Below are positions 7,525 to 16,283 of a stretch of 21,186 bases of DNA, piece after piece. The notes under the pieces are model-generated. The model ran no database searches, was not told the origin of the DNA, and saw only the letters and a program-made list of their open reading frames with translations. This DNA comes from Deltaproteobacteria bacterium UBA6601 (GTDB lineage Bacteria > Myxococcota_A > UBA796 > UBA9615): NCBI GenBank assembly GCA_002433485.1, contig DJIF01000084.1, forward strand, positions 1 to 21,186, given 5' to 3'. The position numbers and the translations under genes were made by a program. The stretch's first letter is position 1, and each line of letters starts with the position of its first letter.

Positions 7525-8418
7525 CTACCGAACCAACAACTGAGCAAGCACAGCGACCGGATCCTGATCGCTGCGGGCGCGCTGATACCGAACTCCAGCC
7601 TCAAGGCTCGCGACCCTGCTGCGCTCCAGGAAGGCGGCGAACTCGCGGCGGTACTCCGTGGCCAGCTCGCGCGGGTTGAGGCTCAACTCCCCTCCCCCTT
7701 CCAAGCAGATGAAGCGGCCCGGCTCCTCATAAGGGAAGTCCTGTTCGGCAGGATCAATCACATGAACCAGCCAGGCCTCAACCTCACCGGCCGCCTGCAG
7801 CGCCCGCACCTCGCTGCCCTCATCAGCTGCGAGTAGATCGGAGACAGCCACCACCAGATCAGGACGTGTTCCTTCCCGCAGACCCGCCAGGGCGACCTCC
7901 AAATTCGCAACCCCAGTTGGAGCCTGACTGTCCAACCATTGGACCATTTGCGCCAGCCGGTCGCGCCCCCCCCGCCGCGGCAGAACAGCAACCCCTTGAC
8001 CGCTTGCGACCCTGATTCCCACCCGGTCACCCTGAGCCAGGAAGATCCCGGCGATCGCAAGACCAAGCATCGCGGAGAGCTGCCACTTGGTGGCAGGCCA
8101 GGGCCCCCAGTCGGCCTCAGGCAGACCTTCCGTACTACCAAAGCCCATCGACCCGCTAAGATCCAGGACCAGCTCAACGTCACAGCGCCGATCGTTATGA
8201 AACCGCTTCACCAGATATCGACCGGTCCGGGCAAGCACCTTGGTATCCAGATAGCGGGCATCGTCGCCGGGAACGTAGGGCCGATGATCGGCAAACTCAG
8301 TGCCGCCACCGACCCGATGGGATCGGTGCTGACCAGCCCTGTTCCCACCAACCCGCTGGGTAACCAGAGCAGCCAACTGCCGCACTTGCTCCAGGAAAAC
8401 AGGCGAGAAGGTGTTCAT
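7525..8418 (-). CDS. DUF58 domain protein
   Basis: DUF58 proteins are the usual partners of MoxR ATPases and contain a vWA-like fold. This one is 297 residues from the ATG at 8418, which is preceded by GGGAAGAG and lies 19 bp after the MoxR stop; an alternative ATG at 8457 would overlap MoxR by 20 bp. The diagnostic segment is FADHRPYVPGDDARYLD followed by RTGRYLVKRF (42-73), then the vWA strand VELVLDLSGSMG (D86, S88, S90) and VVAVSDLLA (D194). The usual MIDAS threonine position reads ANLEVAL (A171-N172) instead of T-D/N-L, so metal binding may be altered. Few hydrophobic segments are long enough to span a membrane, so I place it in the cytoplasm next to MoxR, unlike many DUF58 proteins that carry N-terminal helices. 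Confidence 0.9.
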   Translation of the reverse strand: MNTFSPVFLEQVRQLAALVTQRVGGNRAGQHRSHRVGGGTEFADHRPYVPGDDARYLDTKVLARTGRYLVKRFHNDRRCDVELVLDLSGSMGFGSTEGLPEADWGPWPATKWQLSAMLGLAIAGIFLAQGDRVGIRVASGQGVAVLPRRGGRDRLAQMVQWLDSQAPTGVANLEVALAGLREGTRPDLVVAVSDLLAADEGSEVRALQAAGEVEAWLVHVIDPAEQDFPYEEPGRFICLEGGGELSLNPRELATEYRREFAAFLERSRVASLEAGVRYQRARSDQDPVAVLAQLLVR

Positions 8419-8437
8419 CTCTTCCCGCAGCTGCCTC

Positions 8438-9502
8438 TCAGAGGTGCTCAGGCCCATCAACGCTGTCCAGCAACTGCTCGACAATCGATGCGGCAGTCAC
8501 CCCCTCTGCCTTGGCCTTGAAGTTCAGCAGAATGCGATGCACCAGGACCGGCACGGCCAACGCTCTGAGGTCCTGCCGAGAGACCGCATTACGACCGTGC
8601 ATCAGAGCCCGGGCCTTCGCACCCAGGATAAGAAACTGACTCGCTCGCGGACCAGCCCCCCATGACACCCAGCGCTGAATAAAGTCGGGAGCATCGGGGC
8701 CTGGACGACTCGCCCGAGCCAGGGCAACCGCAAAAGCCACCATCTCAGGACCGGCCGGGGTCATGCGCACTCGATCCTGGAGTTGAAGCAAGGTCTCAAC
8801 ATCGAGCTGGGGCCGCAGTGTTGGGGCTCCCTGACCAGTCGTCTGTTCGACAATGACGAGTTCCTGATCTCGGTCCGGATAGGAAACCTCAACCTGAAAC
8901 ATAAAGCGATCCAGCTGTGCCTCCGGAAGCGGATAGGTTCCTTCATGCTCAATAGGATTCTGAGTTGCGAACACCGCAAATGGAGCCGGCAGCTGCATGG
9001 ACCGCCCCAACACGGTGACCTCCCCCTCAGCCATCGCCTCGAGCAGAGCAGCTTGAGTCTTCGGCGAAGCACGGTTGATCTCGTCGGCAAGAATGAGGTT
9101 GGCGAAGACCGGCCCCTCAACAAAGCTGCTGCGCCGATCTCCACCGGACTCCGCCGGCCGAAAGACCTCCGTTCCGGTGATGTCCGAAGGGAGTAGATCA
9201 GGCGTGAACTGAATCCGCGAAAAGCGGGTGGAACTGACGGCAGCAAGAGAACGAATCAACAGGGTCTTGGCCAGCCCCGGCACTCCCTGAAACAGCGCAT
9301 GCCCCCTCGCCAACAAAGCAATAAGGAGCAGCTCCACCACCTGCTCCTGGCCCACAATCGCCTGACTCAGTTCCGCTTTAAGACGACCACAGACCGCCTG
9401 CAGGTCGCCGCGCGAATCATTCACCGGGCCGGGTTCTCCGGTCGAAGCGCTTTGCTCCAACCGGAGTGGCTGTAGGGCTTGTTGCTGCTCTGGCTCACTC
9501 AT
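8438..9502 (-). CDS. MoxR family AAA+ ATPase
   Basis: MoxR ATPases hydrolyse ATP to remodel or mature partner proteins, typically together with vWA proteins. The ATG at 9502 gives 354 residues; the open frame continues to 9583 only by running into the end of the upstream gene. Visible AAA+ motifs are IVGQEQVV (49-56), Walker A GVPGLAKT (73-80), Walker B LILADE (136-141) followed by INRASPKTQAALLEAM, sensor 1 region FATQNPIEHEGTYPLPEAQLDRF (N182, R199), and a C-terminal lid with SWGAGPRASQFLI. The N-terminal 35 residues are polar and unlikely to be conserved. The gene sits between the TPR peptidase (22-bp gap) and DUF58 (19-bp gap) and should power the whole envelope assembly. Confidence 0.95.
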   Translation of the reverse strand: MSEPEQQQALQPLRLEQSASTGEPGPVNDSRGDLQAVCGRLKAELSQAIVGQEQVVELLLIALLARGHALFQGVPGLAKTLLIRSLAAVSSTRFSRIQFTPDLLPSDITGTEVFRPAESGGDRRSSFVEGPVFANLILADEINRASPKTQAALLEAMAEGEVTVLGRSMQLPAPFAVFATQNPIEHEGTYPLPEAQLDRFMFQVEVSYPDRDQELVIVEQTTGQGAPTLRPQLDVETLLQLQDRVRMTPAGPEMVAFAVALARASRPGPDAPDFIQRWVSWGAGPRASQFLILGAKARALMHGRNAVSRQDLRALAVPVLVHRILLNFKAKAEGVTAASIVEQLLDSVDGPEHL

Positions 9503-9524
9503 CCTGGTCACGCTCCATTCAGGC

Positions 9525-11102
9525 TCACGGTCTGAGCCAGTCTTGCAGAATTCCACTGGCCGCGGCCTCCCGCGTGGCACCATCCTGGTCTCCCAACCTT
9601 ATGAACAGCGCCTCAAGCATGCGGTGCACCGCAGGATTAAAAGGATTGAGCGCGATGGACCGCAACAGCAGATCAACTGCGCGCCGGTCATCACCGCCGA
9701 CCGCGACAATCTCCGCCAGAAGTGTAGTCGTCGGAGTGAACTCTGGATACAAGGAGACGCTGTCTTCAAGGATCAAAGTCGCGTCTTCAAGTTGGCCGAG
9801 GCTGCGCAGGGTTCGGGCTTGCTTATTGGCCAACGCCGGGGAATGAAACGGGCCGGCGGCCTGAGCGCGCCGATACTCCACCAGGGCTGCCTCTCTGTGG
9901 CCACGCACCCGCAACAGATCGCCCAGACGAGTGTGGTCCTGCATCTTGCGATCCGCAAACAGCACCGGGTCCAACTGACGCGCGTCTTCATCCTCGACCT
10001 CAGCCGCACCCGGCTCAAGCTCAAAGCGGAGTTCTCGGACCGCAGCCAGGCGCCGCAGCGGGAGGTTCTTGAGGTGACCGCGATAGTGCTGCTCAAAGCC
10101 ACCTTCACCTCCTCCCAGTGAACGATCAAGGACAGCCATCAAGTCGCGTCCACTGGCAAGTTCTGCCACTACCCGGCGATAGCCATCATCACCAATGCGA
10201 GCGAAGATCAACTGCAGCGCACAAGCCACCTGGGCGAAAGCCAGCGAGGCCATCTCACTAGAAGGCAGTGCCGCCATCGAGGGGTGCATCTGGGCAAAAG
10301 AGACCAATCGACCCTCCTCCACCGCCGCCGCAAGCAAGCTCTCAGCCCACGGATCGAGAAAACCAACCCCACGCTCGGCACCGCGCCACATGCCCTCCAA
10401 TAGCTTGGCCGAACCTTCATGAAACCAGACCGGCGCCCGGCCACCGCTGGCTTGAGCCAACAACAGGTGCACATACTCATGAGCCAGGGTGTCAAGCCAT
10501 GGATAGCCATGCGCCCGATTCATGGGTGAAAGAACCAACATCCTGCCCCACTTGGCGATGGCCACGGTCTGGGTAGTCTTCACCCATTCCAGGGGCAGTC
10601 CAGAGGCCTGCACAAAGCTCTCAACATCAGGGTAAAACTCCACCAGAACCGACTCGGGCAGTTCGCCCAGCAATCCGACAAGCTGCTCACGCTGAGCTTC
10701 CAGAGCAAGCGCGGCATACTCGGGCAGCAGCGCATCCACTCCCGGCCGGAAGCGGTAACGAAAATTGCCGAGTGACCGAGTAAGCATCCCTAGAGTCGCA
10801 TTCCAACCAGCCTCAATCCGCAGGCGCAGGGCCGCTTGTCGGCCCTCTTCCCCAGCTGCCGTCGAGCCTTTGGGCAACAGCGAGCGGGCCGCGGCGTAGT
10901 CACCCCGGTAATAAGCCATATAGGCGGCCGCATAAGCCTTCCATGGATCATCCTCAGCGAGACCGGCAAGCAATCGATCAGCTGCGACCAGCTGGGACCG
11001 ATCAAGGAGTTCAATAACTGCCTTGCCGTCCTCGGCCTTACCGCGCTGTGGTGTCAACAACGCCACGCTGAAGAACAACACCAACAGGACCCGAAACTTC
11101 AT
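9525..11102 (-). CDS. Secreted putative zinc metallopeptidase (MA-like) with TPR region
   Basis: This is a 525-residue exported protein with an N-terminal Sec-type signal (KFR, hydrophobic VLLVLFFSVALL, then about residue 23). The peptidase part has the zinc-binding motif HEYVH (H208, E209, H212) in TLAHEYVHLLLAQ and a likely third ligand E229 in VWFHEGSAKLLEG, the HExxH...WFxEG pattern of gluzincin MA-like peptidases. Helical repeats, TPR-like, occupy about 388-510 (TRLGDLLRVRGHREAALVEY, then the LNPFNP turn). The start ATG overlaps the DUF4175 stop (ATGA), and GGAG lies 8 nt upstream. All catalytic ligands are present, so activity is plausible. Substrates are unknown. Its place between DUF4175 and moxR suggests it is a component or client of the MoxR assembly. 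Confidence 0.83.
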   Translation of the reverse strand: MKFRVLLVLFFSVALLTPQRGKAEDGKAVIELLDRSQLVAADRLLAGLAEDDPWKAYAAAYMAYYRGDYAAARSLLPKGSTAAGEEGRQAALRLRIEAGWNATLGMLTRSLGNFRYRFRPGVDALLPEYAALALEAQREQLVGLLGELPESVLVEFYPDVESFVQASGLPLEWVKTTQTVAIAKWGRMLVLSPMNRAHGYPWLDTLAHEYVHLLLAQASGGRAPVWFHEGSAKLLEGMWRGAERGVGFLDPWAESLLAAAVEEGRLVSFAQMHPSMAALPSSEMASLAFAQVACALQLIFARIGDDGYRRVVAELASGRDLMAVLDRSLGGGEGGFEQHYRGHLKNLPLRRLAAVRELRFELEPGAAEVEDEDARQLDPVLFADRKMQDHTRLGDLLRVRGHREAALVEYRRAQAAGPFHSPALANKQARTLRSLGQLEDATLILEDSVSLYPEFTPTTTLLAEIVAVGGDDRRAVDLLLRSIALNPFNPAVHRMLEALFIRLGDQDGATREAAASGILQDWLRP

Positions 11103-14100
11103 CGAACCAGCTCCTCGTAATAGCTCCTATTGAGCGGCCGATACCTGCCCGGCGCATCCCCAACCGAACCCTCCTGAACCAAGGAACGGAATGCTTCAGG
11201 GCTCACAAAGTCCTCAGGGTCGGGAAGCTCTACCTCGCCGCCACTGGAATCGCCACTGAAGCCCTCCATGCGCCGCCATGCATCGGCCCGACCCGACCCG
11301 CCGGCGCCACGCCTTACCACCGCCCCTGCTCCCATTCCGCCTTGCATCTGCAATGACTGCTGAGCCTGCTCAAGAGAACGGCGAGCACCCTCCAACTCGC
11401 GCAAGGCATCCTCCTCCGAGCGCATGGCCCTGGCCATCCGACCCTGCGCAAGGCCCGACGAAGCACCGGCCATCAGTTGCTCAGCCGAGCGCAGACCATC
11501 CCTGGCTGCGGTGGGGTTAAAGGCCGCTCCTCCCAAGCCCGATCGATCCTCCAGCCGGGCCCGCAGCCCACTCACGTCAAAACGCAAGCGGTCCTGGCGT
11601 TGCCGCGCGCCCTGACCGGCCCCACCCGCCTGGCTGCGCTGGCGATCCGCGGCAGCGCTCCCATCCTTGAGCCGCTGCACAATGCTGCGGCCCAAACCCA
11701 TGCTCTCCACGACCCGTGATCGAGCCTCGTCACGCTCTCCTGAGAGCGACTCCGGAAGCTGTCGAAGGTCATCCTTCATGCCATCAAGGTAGGCCACTGC
11801 AGCCTCACCCTGTTCAATAGCCTGGGCAAAGTCAGCCTTGCGCCGCCAGCTCTCCCGGAGTTCTACAGCAAGACCATAGGCAAGCCGAGCTCGCTGCCGC
11901 ATGCCACCCGTCACCCGCGGCGGCAGCCCCTCGGGCGGCAACGCCGCGATGGCCTCAATCCAGTCCTCCAGATCTTCAGCCAAGGCCGCCTGCTCAGTCG
12001 GCTTGAAGGGTTCACCGTCACCAAAACGACCCTGTAACTTGCGAGTCTCGGCAAGTAAGGCCTGCTGCTCCTGCTCGAGGCGCCTGGTCTCATCGATGGC
12101 CTGCTGGAGCTGCTGAGTGAGCTCGTCTGCCGACTGCCCCCCCGCCATCTGCTGCTCGTCGGTCAGCGCCTGTTGCAGTTCAGAGAGAGCCTCCATCGCC
12201 AGGCGCAGGCGCCCGAGAGCCTCGTCATATCGACCCTCATCTACAAGCTTGGACAATTGAGCCAGAAAGTCCGCACCCAGCTCACCAGGAAGACGGTTCC
12301 TGAAGCCATCCTCGGGTCCGGAGTTACGCTCCGAGAGCGCTGCAGCCAGCTCTGCCATCTGCTCTCTCAGCTCTTCGAGAGCAGCTTGCAGCTCTTCGGC
12401 CACTGGCTCACCCTGGGCACCCCTACGCAGCAGACCACTGACCGCAGAGAGGCTCTGTTCCGCGGCCATAGCCCTGGTCTGTGCGCCGCGGCCACGGTGT
12501 AGATCAACGTAGGCGCTGAGGTCTACGAGCGCCTGCTCCAGCTCCACGAGGGCGGCTCCGCGGCGCTGTCCCAGACCCAGGTAGACCGGCTCCGGCAACA
12601 CCACATCCTTGTAGTGACGGAGTTCTGCTTCCACGAACTCCTCGTAGGTACGAAAGCGGCGCGCGGCATTCTCCACCAGTTGCCCCACTGCCAGATACAC
12701 ACTGCGCCGCTCGAGAACGTCATTGGCAGAAGCTTGAGCAAGCGCTCCAGCGACCTCAAAGAAGGCGATTGCCAACTCACGCTGGCGATCAAACTCCGCC
12801 AACACAACCGCCACCGGTGGGCTCCCACCGCGATCGGCATCGAGCAACAAGGCTGCCAACAGATCAAGACCCGCCTCCAGCAACTGCTGCTTTAGCGCCA
12901 ACACCCGACGATGCTGATCATTCTCGGTCGGCACGTAGACCCGTACCGGCCGCGATCGGGTCAACTTAGGGCCCGAGACTGTATCGTTGTCATAGATCTC
13001 AATGACCAATTCGAGTTCCCCCCCCAACTCCCCTAAGTCCTGCTCAGGGTTCCAGGTCAAGGTACCGTCCCACTCGCGACGCTCCGCCACTTCGGCCCAC
13101 GGTCTGCGCACCAACTCCACACCATCACGCAAAAGGACACGATTCATCCTGCTCAGGCCATAGTCATCAGCGACCATGACATCCAATCGCAGCTCCTCCG
13201 AAGGGCTGAGCTCAAGATCCTGCTCTACCCGGACTTCGATCCGAGGTGGCGCATCCGGAAGCGCCTCGACTCGAAACGCCCTGGTCAACAAGCGCTCTCG
13301 GCCTCCACCCTGAGACAAGGCCAGCCGATAGGACCCACCACCAGGGCAGACAAAAGAGACCGCTATCTGTCGGCTCGAAACCGACTGCAAAAGCAACTCC
13401 TGGCCCTCCCAAAGAACCGTCAGCTCATGTCCATCAGCACCAAGTTCCGCCTCCAACTCAACCTGGGTTCCCGGAAGTGCGCGAAAATCGCCACTTGTGC
13501 CTTCGAGCCGCAGGGCTTGCCGCCCGGAGTAGGCGGGCGGCCTAAGCAGAAGAGCAAGGTTGCGAAGCTCGAGACTGGCTGCCCCCGACTCTCCGCCACC
13601 CTGCGCCGAGGGCGCTGACCGCTGCGCAGCCAGCAAGCCTTCAACAGACTGCCAGACCGGAGCAGGAAGCCACCACGACAGCACTAAGGCGAGCAACACT
13701 GGCAGCGCTCCCAGCCCCTCCAATGGCCCCCTGGTGCGACGACGATCCAGTCCTCTGACCAGCTCAACAGCGGAGAGGGCTGAGGCTACTTCCCTACTGC
13801 GATCCACCGCCACGCGAGCCATCGCTCGAGTTTCCTCGGACCAGGGATTTGCGCTGTCCTCTAGGGCCCTCGACAGATCAACCGCGGTTTCCAGGGCACC
13901 GTCACTGCCCATTGCCATAGCATCAACGGCCCGCGCTACCCGCAGCAAATCACGGGTTCGAAGCCATACCGGAAGCACCAGAATCCCAACCGGCAGGGTC
14001 AGCGCTAACACCAGCCACAGCCGGGCAGCAGAACGTCCCAAGGGGCTCGCCACAAAAGCTCCCTCAGTGACCCATAAGACCAGCAGCAACAATCCGAGTC

Positions 14101-14200
14101 CCATCGCCACCCAGGACAGAGCTCGCCAGCAACTCAGCAAACGGCAACGTCTGCGCACCGCCTGCAGCAGGTCCTGGACTTCACTCGGCAAGCTGGCCAT
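11099..14200 (-). CDS. DUF4175 family membrane protein
   Basis: This 1033-residue protein resembles DUF4175 proteins found beside MoxR/BatA genes. The N-terminus holds two membrane helices (about 28-50 and 60-80) and a third near 165-182 (LPVLLALVLSWWLPAPVW). A beta-rich region follows (RPPAYSGRQ, DYGLSRMNRVLLRDG, VIEIYDNDTVSGPK), which resembles the extracellular Ig-like modules of the family. The second half is long, charged and coiled-coil-like (for example LTQQLQQAIDETRRLEQEQQALL), with Gly/Gln-rich breaks. The extreme C-terminus, LPDPEDFVSPEAFRSLV ... RYRPLNRSYYEELVR, matches the typical tail of this family. GGGAG lies 9 nt before the ATG, only 3 bp after the upstream stop. Function is unknown; a periplasmic scaffold is the most likely role. 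Confidence 0.82.
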   Translation of the reverse strand: MASLPSEVQDLLQAVRRRCRLLSCWRALSWVAMGLGLLLLVLWVTEGAFVASPLGRSAARLWLVLALTLPVGILVLPVWLRTRDLLRVARAVDAMAMGSDGALETAVDLSRALEDSANPWSEETRAMARVAVDRSREVASALSAVELVRGLDRRRTRGPLEGLGALPVLLALVLSWWLPAPVWQSVEGLLAAQRSAPSAQGGGESGAASLELRNLALLLRPPAYSGRQALRLEGTSGDFRALPGTQVELEAELGADGHELTVLWEGQELLLQSVSSRQIAVSFVCPGGGSYRLALSQGGGRERLLTRAFRVEALPDAPPRIEVRVEQDLELSPSEELRLDVMVADDYGLSRMNRVLLRDGVELVRRPWAEVAERREWDGTLTWNPEQDLGELGGELELVIEIYDNDTVSGPKLTRSRPVRVYVPTENDQHRRVLALKQQLLEAGLDLLAALLLDADRGGSPPVAVVLAEFDRQRELAIAFFEVAGALAQASANDVLERRSVYLAVGQLVENAARRFRTYEEFVEAELRHYKDVVLPEPVYLGLGQRRGAALVELEQALVDLSAYVDLHRGRGAQTRAMAAEQSLSAVSGLLRRGAQGEPVAEELQAALEELREQMAELAAALSERNSGPEDGFRNRLPGELGADFLAQLSKLVDEGRYDEALGRLRLAMEALSELQQALTDEQQMAGGQSADELTQQLQQAIDETRRLEQEQQALLAETRKLQGRFGDGEPFKPTEQAALAEDLEDWIEAIAALPPEGLPPRVTGGMRQRARLAYGLAVELRESWRRKADFAQAIEQGEAAVAYLDGMKDDLRQLPESLSGERDEARSRVVESMGLGRSIVQRLKDGSAAADRQRSQAGGAGQGARQRQDRLRFDVSGLRARLEDRSGLGGAAFNPTAARDGLRSAEQLMAGASSGLAQGRMARAMRSEEDALRELEGARRSLEQAQQSLQMQGGMGAGAVVRRGAGGSGRADAWRRMEGFSGDSSGGEVELPDPEDFVSPEAFRSLVQEGSVGDAPGRYRPLNRSYYEELVR

Positions 14201-14203
14201 CAG

Positions 14204-16276
14204 CTACAGCTCCCGGACCGGAAACAGAAAGGAACGCTCAGCCGCGATCAGGAAGGCCTGCGAATAAGCATTTCGCTGAGCGGGCTCGATGCGCGCGCGC
14301 AAGCGCAACGAAATCGCCTGACTGTAGCCCCATCGCTCCCCAAAGCCACGCCCAAGGCCTCGATAAAAGTCACTCTGGCACGCCACCGGCACAGTCCTCG
14401 CGATGGGCAGAGCAGCATCAAGCTCAAACTCAGCGTCTCCAGCCTGCCGATTAGCCACCGCCGACATGAAGCCCAGCCCCCAGCAAAAACCTTTAAGGCG
14501 CGTCTGAGAAACGCGGGGATCCAGATAGTCCTGCGGCAGCTCGTTGCCCTGAGAGAGGCTCAAATGAAGATCCCACAGTCCATCTCGCATGGTCAAAAAT
14601 CGAGTTCTCCAAAGATCGGCCTTCATAGCTCCATCGGCAGCGGTCAGGAGCGCCGCAAAAAGCTTTGGTGGAGCCGCCCACGGCGGATCAGCCAATGGTC
14701 TATCAAGACGAGCCACCATGGCTTCCAGCACCACGGCCCGGTCGCCCGGTTCTAGAGCAGACAACAGGCTAAGGAATGAATCGAGCGCCGCGCCTTTCAG
14801 GTCAGCCTCGAGATCGGCGGCCCGCAGCACCCCAAGTGCATGCAACCAAGCACGCCTCGCGAAACGATCTCGGGCGTCCTCATGCAACCCTTCGGCGACT
14901 TGATTGAGCTCCAACTCCCCGGGAAGTGGGAAGGAAAACTGGGTCCGCCCCAGCACCGTCTCGTAGTCGACCGCCGCCTGGAACAGCGGCGCGCTGGACA
15001 GCTTGGTTTGACCGAAGTCTCCCAATGCCGCAAAGAACCCGGTGGTCAGCAGTACCGCCCCCAACAGCGCGGCCAGACCCTGCCGGATTCCTCCAGCCGC
15101 GTAGAGGCGACTAAGCAAAGGCCCAGCGCAGAGAGCAAATAAGGGAACCGTAGGCACCAGATAGCGAAGCCCATTAGCAGGCACTGGCCAGGCCGGTGGC
15201 ATGGGCCCTCGGTACGGCGCGAACAGCAGAAACAAGACCAGGTACAGGATCAAGCAAGCGCACAGCACGGGCAGCAGCAGGTGCTCAGGTTTTCGCTCGC
15301 CCACAGCGCTTCGAAACAGCCGCCATGAGACTCGCACGGCCACCACCAGCAAGGCCAACTGGGCCAGCGCATAAAGCACCGCGGGCCAGGGACTCTCGGC
15401 GGGAATGGCGGGATGAAAGATGGATGCCCAATAAGATGGCCCCACCAGGGTCTGAAACTTCTCCGTCAAGCTGGGCGGGCCAGCCATAAGATCGAGAGCT
15501 GAGCGGCCATACACGGACAGTGGCGCTTCATCCACCAGGATGTGCGCGGCACGCAGCGCTGCCTGAGTCCACAGCAACGGTATGATGCCAACGACAAAGC
15601 CGACCAAGACGGCCGCCAGCCGCGCCACTCCTGAGCGAGAGAACAGCCCCCTGCCCTGCCAGATGCACCAGGAGCCCACCAGAACCGGCACCGCGAAGGC
15701 CGACGAGTATGAAAACCACAGTGCGAGTCCCAGAGTCAGACCCAACAAAAAGGCGTCGCGAACACGCCCCCATCGCAACAGTCCCCACCAGGGAAAGAGG
15801 GCAAGAATGACCAGCCCCATCACTTCAAAGTGAGAGCCGAAGGCAACAATCCCGTTCTCGCGATAGAAGGGCGGCGCAAGCACCAACAGTGCTCCGGTAA
15901 GGAGCGCGGCGGTCGGACCTTCGACCCGATGAACAATGCGATAACTGGCCACCAGTACCAAGCCACCTGCCGCCAGGGCTACCAAGCGCCACAGCGCCAG
16001 GGATGGCCCAAAAGTGGCAAACAGCGGCAAGACCAGCAGCGTTTCAGCGGTGCAGCCACCACAGAAAGAAGTGTATTGCAGGCGCGCGAGATCGAAGGGG
16101 TAGCCTGCCGCCAACAGCGCCGCTACGGAAGGCGTGTGCAGTTCCTCGTCGGCAACCCGCGCCCCCTCCACAAAGAAGTACAGCGCGAACTGAAGGCAAT
16201 AGACCGCGACCAGGATGTACAAAGCCCCAGGCTGCGCCTCCCAGGGCAGCCGCCTGCGCAGCCGTTCGCTCAACAT
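14204..16276 (-). CDS. GT-C-type membrane protein (glycosyltransferase 39/ArnT-like) with long C-terminal tail
   Basis: A 690-residue integral membrane protein with about 11-12 hydrophobic helices between residues 18 and 418 and a soluble tail of about 270 residues. The first large loop carries an acidic cluster (VADEELH, 42-47) where GT-C glycosyltransferases place their catalytic acidic residue. PPFYRENGIVAFGSHFE (135-151) resembles the H-containing loop of this superfamily. GT-C enzymes move sugars from polyprenyl-phosphate donors onto lipid or protein at the membrane, but no substrate can be read here. The tail has three degenerate units with (G)LG-like cores near 594-682. The ATG at 16276 has no recognisable ribosome-binding sequence and may be translated leaderless. 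The gene heads the MoxR operon (3-bp gap to DUF4175) and appears paralogous to the divergent gene at 16315. Confidence 0.72.
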   Translation of the reverse strand: MLSERLRRRLPWEAQPGALYILVAVYCLQFALYFFVEGARVADEELHTPSVAALLAAGYPFDLARLQYTSFCGGCTAETLLVLPLFATFGPSLALWRLVALAAGGLVLVASYRIVHRVEGPTAALLTGALLVLAPPFYRENGIVAFGSHFEVMGLVILALFPWWGLLRWGRVRDAFLLGLTLGLALWFSYSSAFAVPVLVGSWCIWQGRGLFSRSGVARLAAVLVGFVVGIIPLLWTQAALRAAHILVDEAPLSVYGRSALDLMAGPPSLTEKFQTLVGPSYWASIFHPAIPAESPWPAVLYALAQLALLVVAVRVSWRLFRSAVGERKPEHLLLPVLCACLILYLVLFLLFAPYRGPMPPAWPVPANGLRYLVPTVPLFALCAGPLLSRLYAAGGIRQGLAALLGAVLLTTGFFAALGDFGQTKLSSAPLFQAAVDYETVLGRTQFSFPLPGELELNQVAEGLHEDARDRFARRAWLHALGVLRAADLEADLKGAALDSFLSLLSALEPGDRAVVLEAMVARLDRPLADPPWAAPPKLFAALLTAADGAMKADLWRTRFLTMRDGLWDLHLSLSQGNELPQDYLDPRVSQTRLKGFCWGLGFMSAVANRQAGDAEFELDAALPIARTVPVACQSDFYRGLGRGFGERWGYSQAISLRLRARIEPAQRNAYSQAFLIAAERSFLFPVREL

Positions 16277-16283
16277 GGCGCAA

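Noticed and set aside
7521..7604. N-terminal extension of the BatA-type protein to 7604
   Set aside because: It would overlap DUF58 by 80 bp. The ATG at 7520 gives the standard BatA start (MSLALASPWML) 4 bp after the DUF58 stop.
7939..8520. 193-residue plus-strand open frame opposite DUF58
   Set aside because: Pro/Gln-rich composition and no motif; DUF58 on the other strand carries clear family signatures.
9503..9583. N-terminal extension of MoxR to 9583
   Set aside because: The added residues are the antiphase reading of the peptidase C-terminus. The ATG at 9502 lies in the intergenic end, with GGAG at a workable distance.
13560..14267. 235-residue plus-strand open frame
   Set aside because: It is antisense to DUF4175, Ser/Arg/Thr-rich, without domain features; a typical shadow frame in high-G+C DNA.
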